Assembly: GCA_910584115.1 (NCBI GenBank)
Contig: CAJTYN010000005.1
Coordinates: forward strand, 1 to 23,424
From: an uncultured Lachnospiraceae bacterium
GTDB lineage: Bacteria > Bacillota > Clostridia > Lachnospirales > Lachnospiraceae
Direction of reading: 5' to 3'
DNA length: 23,424 nucleotides
Shown: one piece after another, positions 1 to 9,112 of the stretch
How positions within the stretch are numbered: the stretch's first letter is position 1
Layout of the letters: each line of letters starts with the position of its first letter
Position numbers and translations under genes: made by a program
The notes under the pieces: generated by a model
Databases searched by the model: none
Seen by the model: only the letters and a program-made list of their open reading frames with translations
Told to the model about the DNA's origin: nothing

Positions 1-1
1 G

Positions 2-1228
2 AAAACACCCCAAATTAGGTTTAGGGAATATACGGAAGATTGGGAACAGCGTAAGCTAGGCGAGATAGCGGAAATTGTAGGTGGAGGAACACCGAGTACA
101 AGTAAACCAGAGTACTGGGACGGCAATATAGATTGGTATGCACCTGCTGAAATTTCAGACGAGATATTTGTGGATGAAAGTCAAAGAAAAATATCAGAAA
201 AAGGATTTAATAATAGTTCCGCTAAAATGCTTCCAGTAGGAACGGTATTATTTACATCTCGTGCAGGTATTGGAAAAACAGCTATTTTAGCGAAAGAAGG
301 ATGTACTAATCAAGGTTTTCAGTCCATTGTCCCATATAAGGATAAACTCGATTCATATTTTATTTTTTCGAGAACAGAAGAACTGAAAAAATATGCGGAA
401 ACTGTTGGAGCAGGCTCAACATTTGTTGAGGTGTCTGGTAAGCAGATGTCAAATATGAATTTAATGATGCCGCAAACTGTTAGGGAACAGAGTGCTATCG
501 GTAAGTATTTTAGAAGCTTGGATTCACTTATCACCCTTCACCAGCGTAAGTGTGAAGAAATAAAAAAATTAAAAATATATATGCTTCAAAAAATGTTTCC
601 GCAAAACGGAGCAAATGTTCCTGAGATTAGATTTGACAGTTTTACTGACACTTGGGAACAGCGTAAGTTGTCATTGATTTGCGACTTTGAAAAGGGAAAA
701 GGATTAAATAAAGATGATATAGTTGATGATGGGATATACCCATGTATACTGTATGGACAGTTATTCACCGAATACGGTATGTTCATCAATGAAGTTCGAT
801 CAAGAAGTAATACCATTGGCAACGATTATAAACTGAGCGAAAAAGGGGATATACTAATACCAAGATGTGATACTACACCAGATGGACTTGGGAGAGCTTC
901 TTCTTTAGATTTAGATAATGTGATTCTTGGATTTGATATTAACATTCTTAAAATAAGAGACAAACAAAAGTACGATTCAAAATTTATTTCTGTGGCTCTT
1001 AATCACCATAAGAAGGAGTTACTCTCAAAAGTGGTTGGAAGTACAGTTCGACATCTTGAAAACAAGGAATTAAAAGATATATCTATAGAACATCCATGTT
1101 CGATTAAAGAACAACAAATGATTGGGAGTTTATTTCAGCAACTTGAAAATGCTATCACCCTTCACCAGCGTGAGGTAGAGGCATACAAGAAGATGAAGCA
1201 ATATATGCTCCGAAATATGTTTGTGTAA
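2..1228 (+). CDS. hsdS: Type I restriction-modification specificity subunit HsdS (5' partial)
   Basis: This is the DNA-recognition subunit of a type I restriction-modification complex; it would pair with HsdM and HsdR to set the target sequence. The reading frame is open from base 2 with typical HsdS sequence (a WEQRKL block, then GGGTPSTS), so the true start lies upstream; the ATG at 170 is internal. About 408 residues are visible, in two halves. Each half has a target-recognition domain that opens with WEQRKL and closes with a helical spacer of the form ITLHQR...YMLxxMF. The C-terminal spacer ends the protein. hsdR begins 11 bases after the stop, so the genes are probably co-transcribed, with hsdM expected upstream of the window. 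The gene is much AT-richer than later genes, suggesting horizontal transfer. Family assignment is firm; the recognised DNA sequence cannot be read from this. Confidence 0.95.
   Translation, partial: KTPQIRFREYTEDWEQRKLGEIAEIVGGGTPSTSKPEYWDGNIDWYAPAEISDEIFVDESQRKISEKGFNNSSAKMLPVGTVLFTSRAGIGKTAILAKEGCTNQGFQSIVPYKDKLDSYFIFSRTEELKKYAETVGAGSTFVEVSGKQMSNMNLMMPQTVREQSAIGKYFRSLDSLITLHQRKCEEIKKLKIYMLQKMFPQNGANVPEIRFDSFTDTWEQRKLSLICDFEKGKGLNKDDIVDDGIYPCILYGQLFTEYGMFINEVRSRSNTIGNDYKLSEKGDILIPRCDTTPDGLGRASSLDLDNVILGFDINILKIRDKQKYDSKFISVALNHHKKELLSKVVGSTVRHLENKELKDISIEHPCSIKEQQMIGSLFQQLENAITLHQREVEAYKKMKQYMLRNMFV
40..55 (+). repeat. hsdS direct repeat A, copy 1
   Basis: The 16-base sequence TTGGGAACAGCGTAAG encodes the WEQRK block that opens the first recognition domain. 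An identical copy lies 612 bases downstream in the same reading frame. Confidence 0.9.
529..547 (+). repeat. hsdS direct repeat B, copy 1
   Basis: The 19-base sequence TATCACCCTTCACCAGCGT encodes the start of the central helical spacer (ITLHQR). The second exact copy is 624 bases downstream, in frame. Confidence 0.9.
652..667 (+). repeat. hsdS direct repeat A, copy 2
   Basis: This is an exact copy of the 16-base repeat at 40-55 and opens the second recognition domain. The 612-base spacing is a multiple of three, so recombination between the copies would keep the frame. Confidence 0.9.
1153..1171 (+). repeat. hsdS direct repeat B, copy 2
   Basis: This is an exact copy of the 19-base repeat at 529-547, located in the C-terminal helical spacer of HsdS. 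Confidence 0.9.
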
Positions 1229-1239
1229 GGAGAAGATAA

Positions 1240-4227
1240 ATGGCGGAACTTGAGTCAAATATTGAAAAAAATCTGATAGACCAGTTGGCCAATGGGGAGT
1301 CACAGTGGACATACAGGCCAGATCTTAGAACAGAGGATGAATTGTGGGCGAATCTGCGTTACATTTTGGAGCAGAATAATAAGGCCCGCCTTGATGGTGT
1401 CCCTCTTTCCGGATTGGAATTTGAGCAGGTGAAAAACCAGCTTCAGTTCCCGTCATTTTACGAGGCCGGGCGGTGGATCGCCGGAGAAAACGGTATGGCG
1501 CAGGTGCATATACAGCGTGGAACAGACACCCTTCATTTGGTGGTGGTCAATCAAGAGCATATTGCGGGCGGTACGAGCGTGTATGAGGTGATCAACCAAT
1601 ACAGGGCGTTTTGCGAAGACGACGATGATATAGCCGGTGAGCGGGATAGGCGGTTTGACGTCACTTTACTCATCAATGGGCTTCCTATGATACATATCGA
1701 ATTGAAAAACCGCGAACACTCATTTATGGATGGGTTCCGACAGATCAAGAAATATATCGGTGAAGGCAAATTTCATGGCATATTCTCAGCGGTGCAGATG
1801 TTCGTAGTCAGCAACGCCAGTGATACGAGATATTTTGCCGCTGCGGATGCACCAGATCTAAACCCGCAGTTCATGAGTAGTTGGCTGGACGCGGAAAACA
1901 AGCCAGTCGCAGATTATCTTGATTTTGCGAAGGCCGTGTTGAAGATCCCGGAGGCTCATGAGATGGTATCGAAATACACGGTGCTGGATAAGGATAAGAA
2001 GAAACTTGTAGTGCTGCGCCCATACCAGATACATGCGATCGAAGCGATCCGGGAGGCTTCCAAGCGGGGCGTTTCCGGGTTTGTGTGGCATACGACTGGC
2101 TCCGGCAAAACAATGACATCTTACAAAGTGACGCGGAACCTGCTCATGGATATCCCATCCATCGAAAAGACGGTGTTCCTGATCGACAGGAAAGACCTCG
2201 ACACACAGACGACCATGGATTTTCAGTCTTATGCCTTCAATGACACGATCGACGTTGATGAAACGGACAACGTCACCGGCCTTAGCCAAAAACTGGTGGA
2301 TGGAAAGCGGCAGGCGATCGTCACAACGATACAGAAGCTGCTGAGGCTGATAAACAAACGGCTGGCGGGGAAAGAGGAGACCGCGCGGTATAAGAAGATC
2401 AAAGGGCTGAAGATCGCGTTTGTAGTGGATGAATGCCACAGGGCCGTCTCTCCGCAGACAAAGAGGGAGCTTGAGAGATTTTTCTCTGATTCGCTATGGT
2501 ATGGCTTTACGGGAACGCCGCGTTTTGATGAGAACCCGTACCCGAAAATGGGCGATCTGCCGAGGACGACCGAACAATTGTATGGGAAATGCCTCCACCC
2601 TTATACTATAAAAGAAGCGATCCACGACCGCGCCGTGCTCGGTTTCCAAGTAGAACATCTGGCAGGAGCCGGTATTGAGAGAAATGATGAGAATGAAGAT
2701 CTGGAGGTTTATAAAGAAGACCGCCATATGCTGCAAGTGCTTGATGTCATCTTGAACAGATCCGCCAATAAATTCGGATTAAAAAATGGCAGGGGAAAAA
2801 CATATGAAGCGATATTGACAGCAAGTTCCATCCAGATGGCGCAGAGGTATTATGAATTGCTCACAGATGTAAAAGAAGGCAGAGCGAGCGTCAAGATCAG
2901 TGAGGAGACGAAAGCGGCCTTGCCGGATTTTCCCAAATTTGCGATCACATATTCCGTGACGGAAGATGAGGAAGGCTCCACTGTCAACCAGGAGAAAATG
3001 TTACGGTCCCTGCGGGATTATAATGGGATGTTTGGTACGCATTTTGGTAAGGGACAGATCCAGTCGTATAATAAAAACCTTAACAAAAGGCTGGCGAGAA
3101 AGGAAGGAAAGTACAAGAGCCGTGACCAGCAGCTTGATATCGTTATCGTAGTGGACAGGCTGCTCACAGGGTTTGACGCGCCTTGCCTTTCCACTCTTTT
3201 TATAGACAGGCAGCCATTTGGACCGCATGACTTGATACAGGCGTTCTCCCGGACAAACAGGCTTTTTGATAACGGAAAAATGTATGGGCAGATCGTGACG
3301 TTCCAGTCTCCGGATCATTTTAAGAAAGCCGTTGATGATGCGCTTAAGCTATACTCGATGGGCGGGACTGGCGATGCTGTAGTGCAGGAGTGGGATGCGG
3401 TTGAGAAAGATTTCATACAAAACCTTGCGGCATTGCGTTATGTGGCTGCGCAGCCAGGCGTTATTCCGGGGATGTCGCTGAAGGAGAAGGCATCGTTCGC
3501 CAGCAGGTTCCAAAAATTTGACCGCTCTTTTGCCCAGCTCCAGTCGTTCACCAGATATGATGAAAATGATCTGGAGGGGTATGGGATCACACGGCAGGAA
3601 TATGAGGAATATGCAGCGCATTATCTGAATGTGATAGAAGAGCTCCGTAGTAGCGGGGATGATGACAACGCCAATGGGGAAGGCGGGGATGAACGTCCGG
3701 ACAAGAATTACGAGCTGGTTTCCTATATCCAGACCAAAGTGGACTATGAATATATCGTCAGCCTCTTGCAGGACATTATAAACTATTCTGATGATGAGGG
3801 ATCCGAGAACGAGCGAAACAAGAAACTGGAGGAAGCAAGGGAATATGTCGACACACTGTGCAAGGACAATGCCAAGCTGGGTGAATTGATGACCCGTCTC
3901 ATTACAGATATAGAAAATAATCGGGAAGCATACAGGAACCAGCATATATCAGCTATATTGGAAGATATGAGGCGCAGAGCAGTGGGATCCGTTGTCAAGG
4001 GATTTGCCGCGGAGTGGTATGTCAATGAGGGCACCGTGATGTATGCGGCAGACCACTACCGTAATGGAGATCTGCCAAATATCAATAAGATCAGGGAAGA
4101 TTCAGATTACAGCAGCTATAAGAAAAGCGTCGAGGATCCTATGAATAAGCTGGCATACCGTAAGGCGCTGACCCAAGAACTGAAAAAAATGATCGAAGAT
4201 GAGATAATCCCTCTGAGGGTTCCATAA
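1240..4227 (+). CDS. hsdR: Type I restriction enzyme HsdR (endonuclease and translocase)
   Basis: This is the motor and nuclease subunit of a type I restriction enzyme: it translocates unmodified DNA with ATP and cuts at a distance. The 995-residue length is normal for the family. The N-terminal nuclease domain shows the PD-(D/E)xK pattern with Asp140 and the E154-L-K156 motif. The helicase core has Walker A TTGSGKT (about 285-291), a DECH box (397-400), the TGTP motif (424-427) and a motif VI-like block QAFSRTNRLF further on. The C-terminal third is acidic and helical, as expected for the part that docks on the HsdM/HsdS methylase. The start is supported by an AGGAGA ribosome site just upstream and by close spacing to hsdS. 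No frameshift or missing catalytic residue was seen, so the enzyme should be active if hsdM is intact. Confidence 0.96.
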   Translation: MAELESNIEKNLIDQLANGESQWTYRPDLRTEDELWANLRYILEQNNKARLDGVPLSGLEFEQVKNQLQFPSFYEAGRWIAGENGMAQVHIQRGTDTLHLVVVNQEHIAGGTSVYEVINQYRAFCEDDDDIAGERDRRFDVTLLINGLPMIHIELKNREHSFMDGFRQIKKYIGEGKFHGIFSAVQMFVVSNASDTRYFAAADAPDLNPQFMSSWLDAENKPVADYLDFAKAVLKIPEAHEMVSKYTVLDKDKKKLVVLRPYQIHAIEAIREASKRGVSGFVWHTTGSGKTMTSYKVTRNLLMDIPSIEKTVFLIDRKDLDTQTTMDFQSYAFNDTIDVDETDNVTGLSQKLVDGKRQAIVTTIQKLLRLINKRLAGKEETARYKKIKGLKIAFVVDECHRAVSPQTKRELERFFSDSLWYGFTGTPRFDENPYPKMGDLPRTTEQLYGKCLHPYTIKEAIHDRAVLGFQVEHLAGAGIERNDENEDLEVYKEDRHMLQVLDVILNRSANKFGLKNGRGKTYEAILTASSIQMAQRYYELLTDVKEGRASVKISEETKAALPDFPKFAITYSVTEDEEGSTVNQEKMLRSLRDYNGMFGTHFGKGQIQSYNKNLNKRLARKEGKYKSRDQQLDIVIVVDRLLTGFDAPCLSTLFIDRQPFGPHDLIQAFSRTNRLFDNGKMYGQIVTFQSPDHFKKAVDDALKLYSMGGTGDAVVQEWDAVEKDFIQNLAALRYVAAQPGVIPGMSLKEKASFASRFQKFDRSFAQLQSFTRYDENDLEGYGITRQEYEEYAAHYLNVIEELRSSGDDDNANGEGGDERPDKNYELVSYIQTKVDYEYIVSLLQDIINYSDDEGSENERNKKLEEAREYVDTLCKDNAKLGELMTRLITDIENNREAYRNQHISAILEDMRRRAVGSVVKGFAAEWYVNEGTVMYAADHYRNGDLPNINKIREDSDYSSYKKSVEDPMNKLAYRKALTQELKKMIEDEIIPLRVP

Positions 4228-4274
4228 GATTTTTTAAAACGGTCGGCAGAGTGATCTGCAGATGCCGGGATCCT

Positions 4275-4320
4275 GACGGCTCCGGCCACTGGATAGAAGT
4301 TCCTGATGGCCGGAGCTGTC
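4275..4320 (+). terminator. Rho-independent terminator after hsdR
   Basis: Arms of 14 bases at 4275-4288 and 4307-4320 pair with one mismatch (GAC(G/A)GCTCCGGCCA) around an 18-base loop and are followed by ATTTTCT. It lies about 50 bases after the hsdR stop. The orientation of the T-tract fits the plus strand only. Confidence 0.75.
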
Positions 4321-4397
4321 ATTTTCTCCCAAAGTGCCTGTCAGAAGGGATTACGTCAGCGTTGCGCTGAGAACAGCCAGGGATCTGGATACCTGAG

Positions 4398-5150
4398 CTA
4401 TATATAGCTGAGTATCGCCCCCAGGACTTCCTCCGAGAACACCGCCCTCCCCGGCATACCGGCCACATGCCCGGGCAGTGGGTATCTTTTCAGAAGGGCC
4501 TCCGGCGCGGCGGCCCAGTCCGCCGCCTCCAGCATACTGACATCGAAAGCACTGTCCCCGGCGGCGAAGACCCGCCGGGCTTTTTTGTATCTCCGGAAAC
4601 GTTCCACCGCCCGGCCTTTGCGCAGTTCTCCAGGGAGCACATAGACTTTCGTGCCGTTGTGGAGCACATCTAGGGCTGTCGTATCCAGCTCCCTCTGCAA
4701 GGTCCGGACGGTCTTCCCTGGATCTGCGCATTTCGTGAAGAGGAACAGTTCTTCTATGTACCGGACCTCCATCTCCCGTCCCGGATCTTGCTCCAGCAGT
4801 GCGGCGGCTTTCTCCATCTCCCGGCGGCAGCCCGCGACTAGTTCCAGAGAATGGGCGTACCACTCCGGGTCTTTTTTCCCATTTATGAGCAGTACGCCTC
4901 CGTTGCAGACCAGGGCGAAGGGGAGTTCCCCTACGCCCAATGTAATCCGCTCGTATTGTTCTCTCGTCCGCGTGGTCGTGGGCACGACCAGCATCTTTTC
5001 GTTTATCTCTCTCAGGAGCCTGTGGGTCTTCTCCGTGATGAAGGAGATCTCCCGGCCCTGATAAACTTCCACGCATCGTTTCTCCTGACCGATGTCATGT
5101 CTGTAAGAGAAGATCAGCGTGTTGTCCAGGTCTGCATGAAAGACATCCAT
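4398..5150 (-). CDS. HAD-superfamily phosphatase (Cof/SPP-like), last gene of the Ter-type operon
   Basis: This is a predicted Mg2+-dependent phosphohydrolase of 250 residues. Motif I is DLDNTL with the nucleophile/acid pair Asp7 and Asp9, motif II lies in PTTTR (about 57-61), the motif III lysine is in RKGR (about 178), and motif IV is GDSAFD (198-203). The CNGG block near 83-86 is typical of the Cof and sucrose-phosphatase-like subgroup with a C2 cap. The start codon follows the ATPase stop by 10 bases with an AAAGG ribosome site, so it is the last gene of the terD-terD-ATPase operon. HAD enzymes are known companions of Ter proteins in tellurium-resistance type gene sets, which suggests a role in that stress system. 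The substrate cannot be told from sequence. A 14-base palindrome, AGCTATATATAGCT, overlaps the stop codon. Confidence 0.85.
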   Translation of the reverse strand: MDVFHADLDNTLIFSYRHDIGQEKRCVEVYQGREISFITEKTHRLLREINEKMLVVPTTTRTREQYERITLGVGELPFALVCNGGVLLINGKKDPEWYAHSLELVAGCRREMEKAAALLEQDPGREMEVRYIEELFLFTKCADPGKTVRTLQRELDTTALDVLHNGTKVYVLPGELRKGRAVERFRRYKKARRVFAAGDSAFDVSMLEAADWAAAPEALLKRYPLPGHVAGMPGRAVFSEEVLGAILSYI

Positions 5151-5160
5151 AGCCGGACCT

Positions 5161-7821
5161 TTACCCTTCTTTCCCTGTGACCATCTTCCGGACCATGTCC
5201 ACCGGGATCATGGTCACGGCGAGGAGAAAGACGGTGATCCATCCCTGGATACCGAAGGGCACGCAGCTGAACATATTTCCGATCCATTTAAACACCGGTA
5301 TCGGGACCAGCGCCGCGTTGACGATCAGCGCCTGCACGATGATGATCGTAAAGAACACTTTCAAAAACCCTGTATTTTGATCCAGGCCCTTGAAGATCCC
5401 GAACCCGTCGTCCCGCACGTTAAATCCGTTGAACAAGGCGCTTACGATGAACAGCACGAAATAGCCTGTCAGATGCTGCTCCTCTGTGCCAAAAAGATCC
5501 CTGAAGAACGGCATCTTGAGATACACGAAGCTGACGATCGTCAGCCACAGCCCCATGATGAGGATCTGGGTCATCATCTGTTTGCTGACGATGCTCTCAT
5601 CCCGCCTCCGGGGTTTCTCATCCATATATTTGGCCAGCGCCGGCTCGTTGCCCAGCATGATCGCGCCCAGACCGTCCATGACCAGGTTGACGAAGAGCAG
5701 ATGGGTGACTTTCAGCGGTTCTTCCACGCCGAAGAACGGCGCGACGGCGCTGACGACCACGGCTGTCACATTGATCACCAACTGGAATTTACAGAATTTT
5801 AATATATTGTGGTAAATGGTCCGGCCGTAGAGGATCGCGTCCTTGATGGATCTGAAATTGTCGTCCAGGATCACGATCTCGCCGGCCTCTTTGGCGGCTT
5901 CCGTGCCGCTGCCCATGGCGAAGCCCACATCGGCCCGCTTGAGCGCCGGGGAGTCGTTGACACCGTCTCCGGTCATGCCTACCACTAAGTTCATCTCCTG
6001 GCACAGCCGAACCATACGGGATTTATCCGTGGGCAGTGCCCTGGCGATCACCCGGATATCCGGGATGATCTTCTTGACCTCGTCGTCGGACATCTCGTTT
6101 AACTGGGCGGAGGTCAGCGCCCGGTCGCTGTCGCTCTTTAACAGCCCCGCGTCTTTTGCGATGGCTACGGCCGTCTCCAGCCTGTCCCCTGTGATCATGA
6201 CGACCTGGATGCCGGCGCCCTGCACTTCCTTGATCGCCTCCCTGGCCTCCGGACGCACGTCGTCGCGGATGCCCACCAGACCGATGATCACCAGGTCGTC
6301 CTGGATCTCATTTTCTTTCATAGGTTTCTCGGAGTAGCCGAACGCCAGGACGCGCATGGCTTTCTCGGCCAGCGCGTCGATCTTCTCATTCAGCGCGACC
6401 ATATCGATCTCTTTTACATTGCCGTCTTTATCCAGGTATCTGCCCGCCGCGGCCAGAAGCCTCTCCGGTGCGCCTTTGTAAAAGGTCTTGCCGAGAGCCT
6501 CGATGCGGGCCTGGCTGAATTTATTCGCGGAGTTGAAGCCCTGCTGCTCTGTGACTGCCCTGCCCTCATCCGCCTGCAGCGCCCGGAATACATCCTCCCC
6601 GATGAAGCGCATCAGGGCCTGGTCTGTGGCATTGCCCCCGATCACTTTGTGGGAGGCGTCGAAGAGGGACTGGGTGTTCTTCCCGATGGACAGATCCAAG
6701 AGTTCCTTGACCTGCCCATGGCTGCCCAGCTGGGAGAGTTCCACGGACTGCCCGTTCCCGAAGAAGAAGTCCACCACGGACAGGGAACCTTTGGTGATCG
6801 TGCCGGTCTTGTCGCTGAACAAGATGTTCAAAGATCCCGCCGTCTCGATCCCTTCTGCCTTGCGCACCAGCACGTTGTGGTCCAGCATCCGGCTGGTATT
6901 CTGCATCAGCACCAGCGAGATCATCAGCGGGAGTCCTTCCGGCACGGCGCAGACGATGATCACGACCGCCAGGGAGACTGCCTCCACGAGGTCCTGGATC
7001 ACGTTCTGGATGCCCATGGCGAAATATTCTGAAAACCCGCCCGCGCTGATGATGAAATAGGCAAGATACATGACCGCGATGACCACCGCGCCGATGTATC
7101 CGAACGTGGAGATCTGGTTTGCCAGCTTCGACAGCTTCACTTTCAGCGGCGAATCCGGCTCGTCTTCCTGCATCTCCTCGGCCATCTTGCCCATCATGGT
7201 CTTTAAGCCCACTTTGCGCACGTCCAGGACGCCTTCCCCGTCAAAGACCACCGCGCCCCTAAAGAGGGAATGGGCGTCCACGAAGGTGTCGCCGGTGATG
7301 TCGTCGGCAAGCTGCACGCTCTCGTCGGCCGCCGTCTTTTTGCACTCTTCTGCCTCTCCGTTTAAGGCGGAATTGTCCACGCGCAGGGAGCCGTCCACCA
7401 GGATGCCGTCCGCCGGGATCTTATCCCCGGACTGGAGGAGCACTCTGTCCCCCACCACCACGTCGTCCACATCGATCACGATGACCGCGCCGTCACGGTA
7501 GACTTTACATTTATCCTTCTCGGTGCTGTCTTTGAGTTCCCGGTATTTCGTATCGCTGGCCACGCCGGTCTTTGCCGAGACGAACGCCACGATCAGGACC
7601 GCGATGATCGTCCCCATCGGCTCGTAGATCTCCGCGTAGCCAAAGAAGAACATCACGATCATCAGGACCGCGATCGCCAGCAGGATCTTGATCATCGGAT
7701 CCCCGAATGTTTCTTTGAATTCCTGCCAGAAGGTGGTCGGTTCGGAGTCCGGGATCACGTTGGATCCATGTTTTTTCCGCGACTCTTCCACTTCCTGGCT
7801 GGTCAGACCTTTGTATTTCAT
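5161..7821 (-). CDS. Calcium-translocating P-type ATPase, PMCA-like (P2B)
   Basis: This is a membrane pump that probably exports Ca2+ from the cytoplasm at the cost of ATP. From the chosen start it has 886 residues. The order is: N-terminal cation-ATPase domain; first membrane pairs (about 45-85 and 240-310) with PEGLP at 294-298; actuator loop with NGE at 154-156 (usually TGE); phosphorylation site DKTG with Asp337; nucleotide-binding KGAPE (449-453); hinge TGDGVND (617-623); then C-terminal membrane helices. Asn712 and Asp716 in the NLVMDGLGA block match the single Ca2+ site of PMCA-type pumps. The frame is open to 7935, but that region overlaps terD and is unlike any ATPase; the ATG at 7821 has a GAGAGGAAGAG ribosome site and starts MKYKGL, as in homologues. 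The gene sits between two TerD genes and a HAD gene, the arrangement known for Ter-linked Ca2+ ATPases. Confidence 0.93.
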   Translation of the reverse strand: MKYKGLTSQEVEESRKKHGSNVIPDSEPTTFWQEFKETFGDPMIKILLAIAVLMIVMFFFGYAEIYEPMGTIIAVLIVAFVSAKTGVASDTKYRELKDSTEKDKCKVYRDGAVIVIDVDDVVVGDRVLLQSGDKIPADGILVDGSLRVDNSALNGEAEECKKTAADESVQLADDITGDTFVDAHSLFRGAVVFDGEGVLDVRKVGLKTMMGKMAEEMQEDEPDSPLKVKLSKLANQISTFGYIGAVVIAVMYLAYFIISAGGFSEYFAMGIQNVIQDLVEAVSLAVVIIVCAVPEGLPLMISLVLMQNTSRMLDHNVLVRKAEGIETAGSLNILFSDKTGTITKGSLSVVDFFFGNGQSVELSQLGSHGQVKELLDLSIGKNTQSLFDASHKVIGGNATDQALMRFIGEDVFRALQADEGRAVTEQQGFNSANKFSQARIEALGKTFYKGAPERLLAAAGRYLDKDGNVKEIDMVALNEKIDALAEKAMRVLAFGYSEKPMKENEIQDDLVIIGLVGIRDDVRPEAREAIKEVQGAGIQVVMITGDRLETAVAIAKDAGLLKSDSDRALTSAQLNEMSDDEVKKIIPDIRVIARALPTDKSRMVRLCQEMNLVVGMTGDGVNDSPALKRADVGFAMGSGTEAAKEAGEIVILDDNFRSIKDAILYGRTIYHNILKFCKFQLVINVTAVVVSAVAPFFGVEEPLKVTHLLFVNLVMDGLGAIMLGNEPALAKYMDEKPRRRDESIVSKQMMTQILIMGLWLTIVSFVYLKMPFFRDLFGTEEQHLTGYFVLFIVSALFNGFNVRDDGFGIFKGLDQNTGFLKVFFTIIIVQALIVNAALVPIPVFKWIGNMFSCVPFGIQGWITVFLLAVTMIPVDMVRKMVTGKEG

Positions 7822-7837
7822 ACTCTTCCTCTCTCTT

Positions 7838-8425
7838 TTAAGAATACCTGGCTGCCAGCTCGCCCAGCCCGGGGTCGTTGGTCCCCTGGCCGATCGCGTT
7901 GAATTTCCACTCGCCGCCCCGGCGATAGATCTCACCGAAGACCATGGCCGTCATGCCTGAGTAGTCGTCTGTCAGGCTGTATCTGCACATCTCATTGCTG
8001 GTCTGGCCGTCCACGATGCGGATGAACGCATTCTTGACCATGCCGAAATGCTGTTTTCTCTTGACCGCGTGATAGATGTTGACCACCACCACGATCCGGT
8101 CGTACTCTGCCGGCACCCTCGACAGGTCGATGATAATCTGCTCATCGTCCCCCTCTCCGGCCCCCGTCAGGTTGTCGCCCAGATGCTGGATCGTCCCGGA
8201 CTTGTGCTGGAGGTTCCCATAATAAACGATATCGGCGTTGCCTTTGAGCTTCCCGCCCTGGAGCATGAGCACCGAGGCATCGCAGTCGATGGGCTGGGGC
8301 TTTTTGGCAAATAATCCGCCTTTTCTCTCCACTTCATCCCAGCCGAGGCCCACCAATACTCTTGACAGACCCGCGTTCTCTTTGGACAGGCTCACTTTCT
8401 GGCCTTTCTGCAGACTTACTGACAT
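7838..8425 (-). CDS. terD: TerD-family calcium-binding stress protein (second copy)
   Basis: This is a 195-residue TerD-domain protein, the usual size for the family. It starts with the LQKGQKVSL block, has the D-C-D metal-binding turn after a short insert (about residues 35-50), then LGDNLTG, the acidic GEGDDEQ calcium-binding loop, and the closing [11 protein letters not shown] block. TerD proteins bind Ca2+ and occur in tellurium-resistance and general stress loci; their exact biochemical job is unsettled. It follows the first terD by 15 bases with its own GGGGG-type ribosome site and precedes the Ca2+ ATPase by 16 bases, so all are one operon. It is clearly diverged from its neighbour, notably by the lysine-rich insert and by a different C-terminus, which suggests an old duplication and separate roles. 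Confidence 0.93.
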   Translation of the reverse strand: MSVSLQKGQKVSLSKENAGLSRVLVGLGWDEVERKGGLFAKKPQPIDCDASVLMLQGGKLKGNADIVYYGNLQHKSGTIQHLGDNLTGAGEGDDEQIIIDLSRVPAEYDRIVVVVNIYHAVKRKQHFGMVKNAFIRIVDGQTSNEMCRYSLTDDYSGMTAMVFGEIYRRGGEWKFNAIGQGTNDPGLGELAARYS

Positions 8426-8440
8426 ATCTCTACCCCCTTT

Positions 8441-9022
8441 TTACGCCGCGTCGATCCCGAAGTGGGCGCAGAGAGCCGCCAGCCCGCCCTGGAATCCGCT
8501 GCCGATCGCGTTAAATTTCCACTCGCCGTTGTTCCGATACAGTTCTCCCACCACGATCGCCGTCTCGATGGAAAAATCTTCTCCCAGGTCATAGCGGATC
8601 AGTTCCTCCTGGGTGGACGCATCCACGATACGGATGAACGCGTTGGAGACTTGCCCGAAGTTCTGCCTCCTGGCCTCCGCCTCGTAGATCGTGACGGTGA
8701 ACGCGATCTTCTCGATGTTTGCCGGGACTTTTGACAGATCGATCATGACCTGCTCGTCGTCGCCTTCGCCCTCGCCCGTCAGGTTGTCGCCCAGATGCTT
8801 GACGGCTTCGCTGGCATGAACGAGATTTCCATAGAAGATGAATTCTTTATCCGTGGGGCATCTTCCGTCCGCGCCAAGCATGAACGCCGCCGCGTCCAGG
8901 TCGAAATCGCCGCCGGAATCGAATGCGTTCACATCCCAGCCCAGTCCGGCCATGATGTTCTTCAAGCCTGGTTTTCCTTTTGTCAGATCCACTTTCTGTC
9001 CTTTTGATAGATTGATCGGCAT
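8441..9022 (-). CDS. terD: TerD-family calcium-binding stress protein (first copy)
   Basis: This is a classic TerD/TerE-type protein: LSKGQKVDL at the N-terminus, [10 protein letters not shown] (aspartate metal ligands), [15 protein letters not shown] (calcium loop) and [12 protein letters not shown] near the end. An in-frame ATG at 9028 also exists, but it is only 3 bases from GGAGG, whereas the ATG at 9022 is 9 bases away and gives MPINLSKGQ, matching family N-termini; I therefore chose 9022 (193 residues). It is the first gene of the terD-terD-ATPase-HAD operon and has its own promoter in the short gap after clpC. Likely a soluble cytoplasmic Ca2+-binding protein involved in envelope, metal or oxidative stress. 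Whether it confers tellurite resistance here is unknown. Confidence 0.94.
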   Translation of the reverse strand: MPINLSKGQKVDLTKGKPGLKNIMAGLGWDVNAFDSGGDFDLDAAAFMLGADGRCPTDKEFIFYGNLVHASEAVKHLGDNLTGEGEGDDEQVMIDLSKVPANIEKIAFTVTIYEAEARRQNFGQVSNAFIRIVDASTQEELIRYDLGEDFSIETAIVVGELYRNNGEWKFNAIGSGFQGGLAALCAHFGIDAA

Positions 9023-9055
9023 ATGCATTTTCCTCCAATTAGATTTAATATAGCC

Positions 9056-9093
9056 AAAAGCCTCGGGCGATATCCTCTCTGCCCGAGCCTTTT
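9056..9093 (-). promoter_or_regulatory. Hairpin in the terD leader (clpC terminator or attenuator)
   Basis: Thirteen-base arms (9056-9068 and 9081-9093) pair with one mismatch (AAAAG-C/G-CTCGGGC) around a 12-base loop. On the minus strand the stem ends in CTTTTGG, a weak U-tract. It lies after clpC but downstream of the likely terD promoter, so it may end clpC transcripts, attenuate terD, or do both. Confidence 0.65.
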
Positions 9094-9112
9094 GTTATCT
9101 CTGTTATGGATG

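Noticed and set aside
170..1228. ATG at 170 as the start of HsdS
   Set aside because: The same frame is open to the window edge and encodes conserved HsdS sequence (WEQRKL, GGGTPSTS) upstream of it, so the gene begins before the window.
4357..4371. Small hairpin TCAGCG-TTG-CGCTGA after the HAD gene as a minus-strand terminator
   Set aside because: It has a 6-base stem without a U-tract on the minus strand, so it could be chance.
7822..7935. N-terminal extension of the Ca2+ ATPase
   Set aside because: It overlaps the second terD gene in another frame, is Arg/Ser/Gly-rich and unlike ATPases; the ATG at 7821 has a good ribosome site.
9029..9112. yybP-ykoY manganese riboswitch in the terD leader
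   Set aside because: That class is found near TerC and P-type ATPase genes, but this leader is too short and lacks its conserved core; only a simple hairpin is present.
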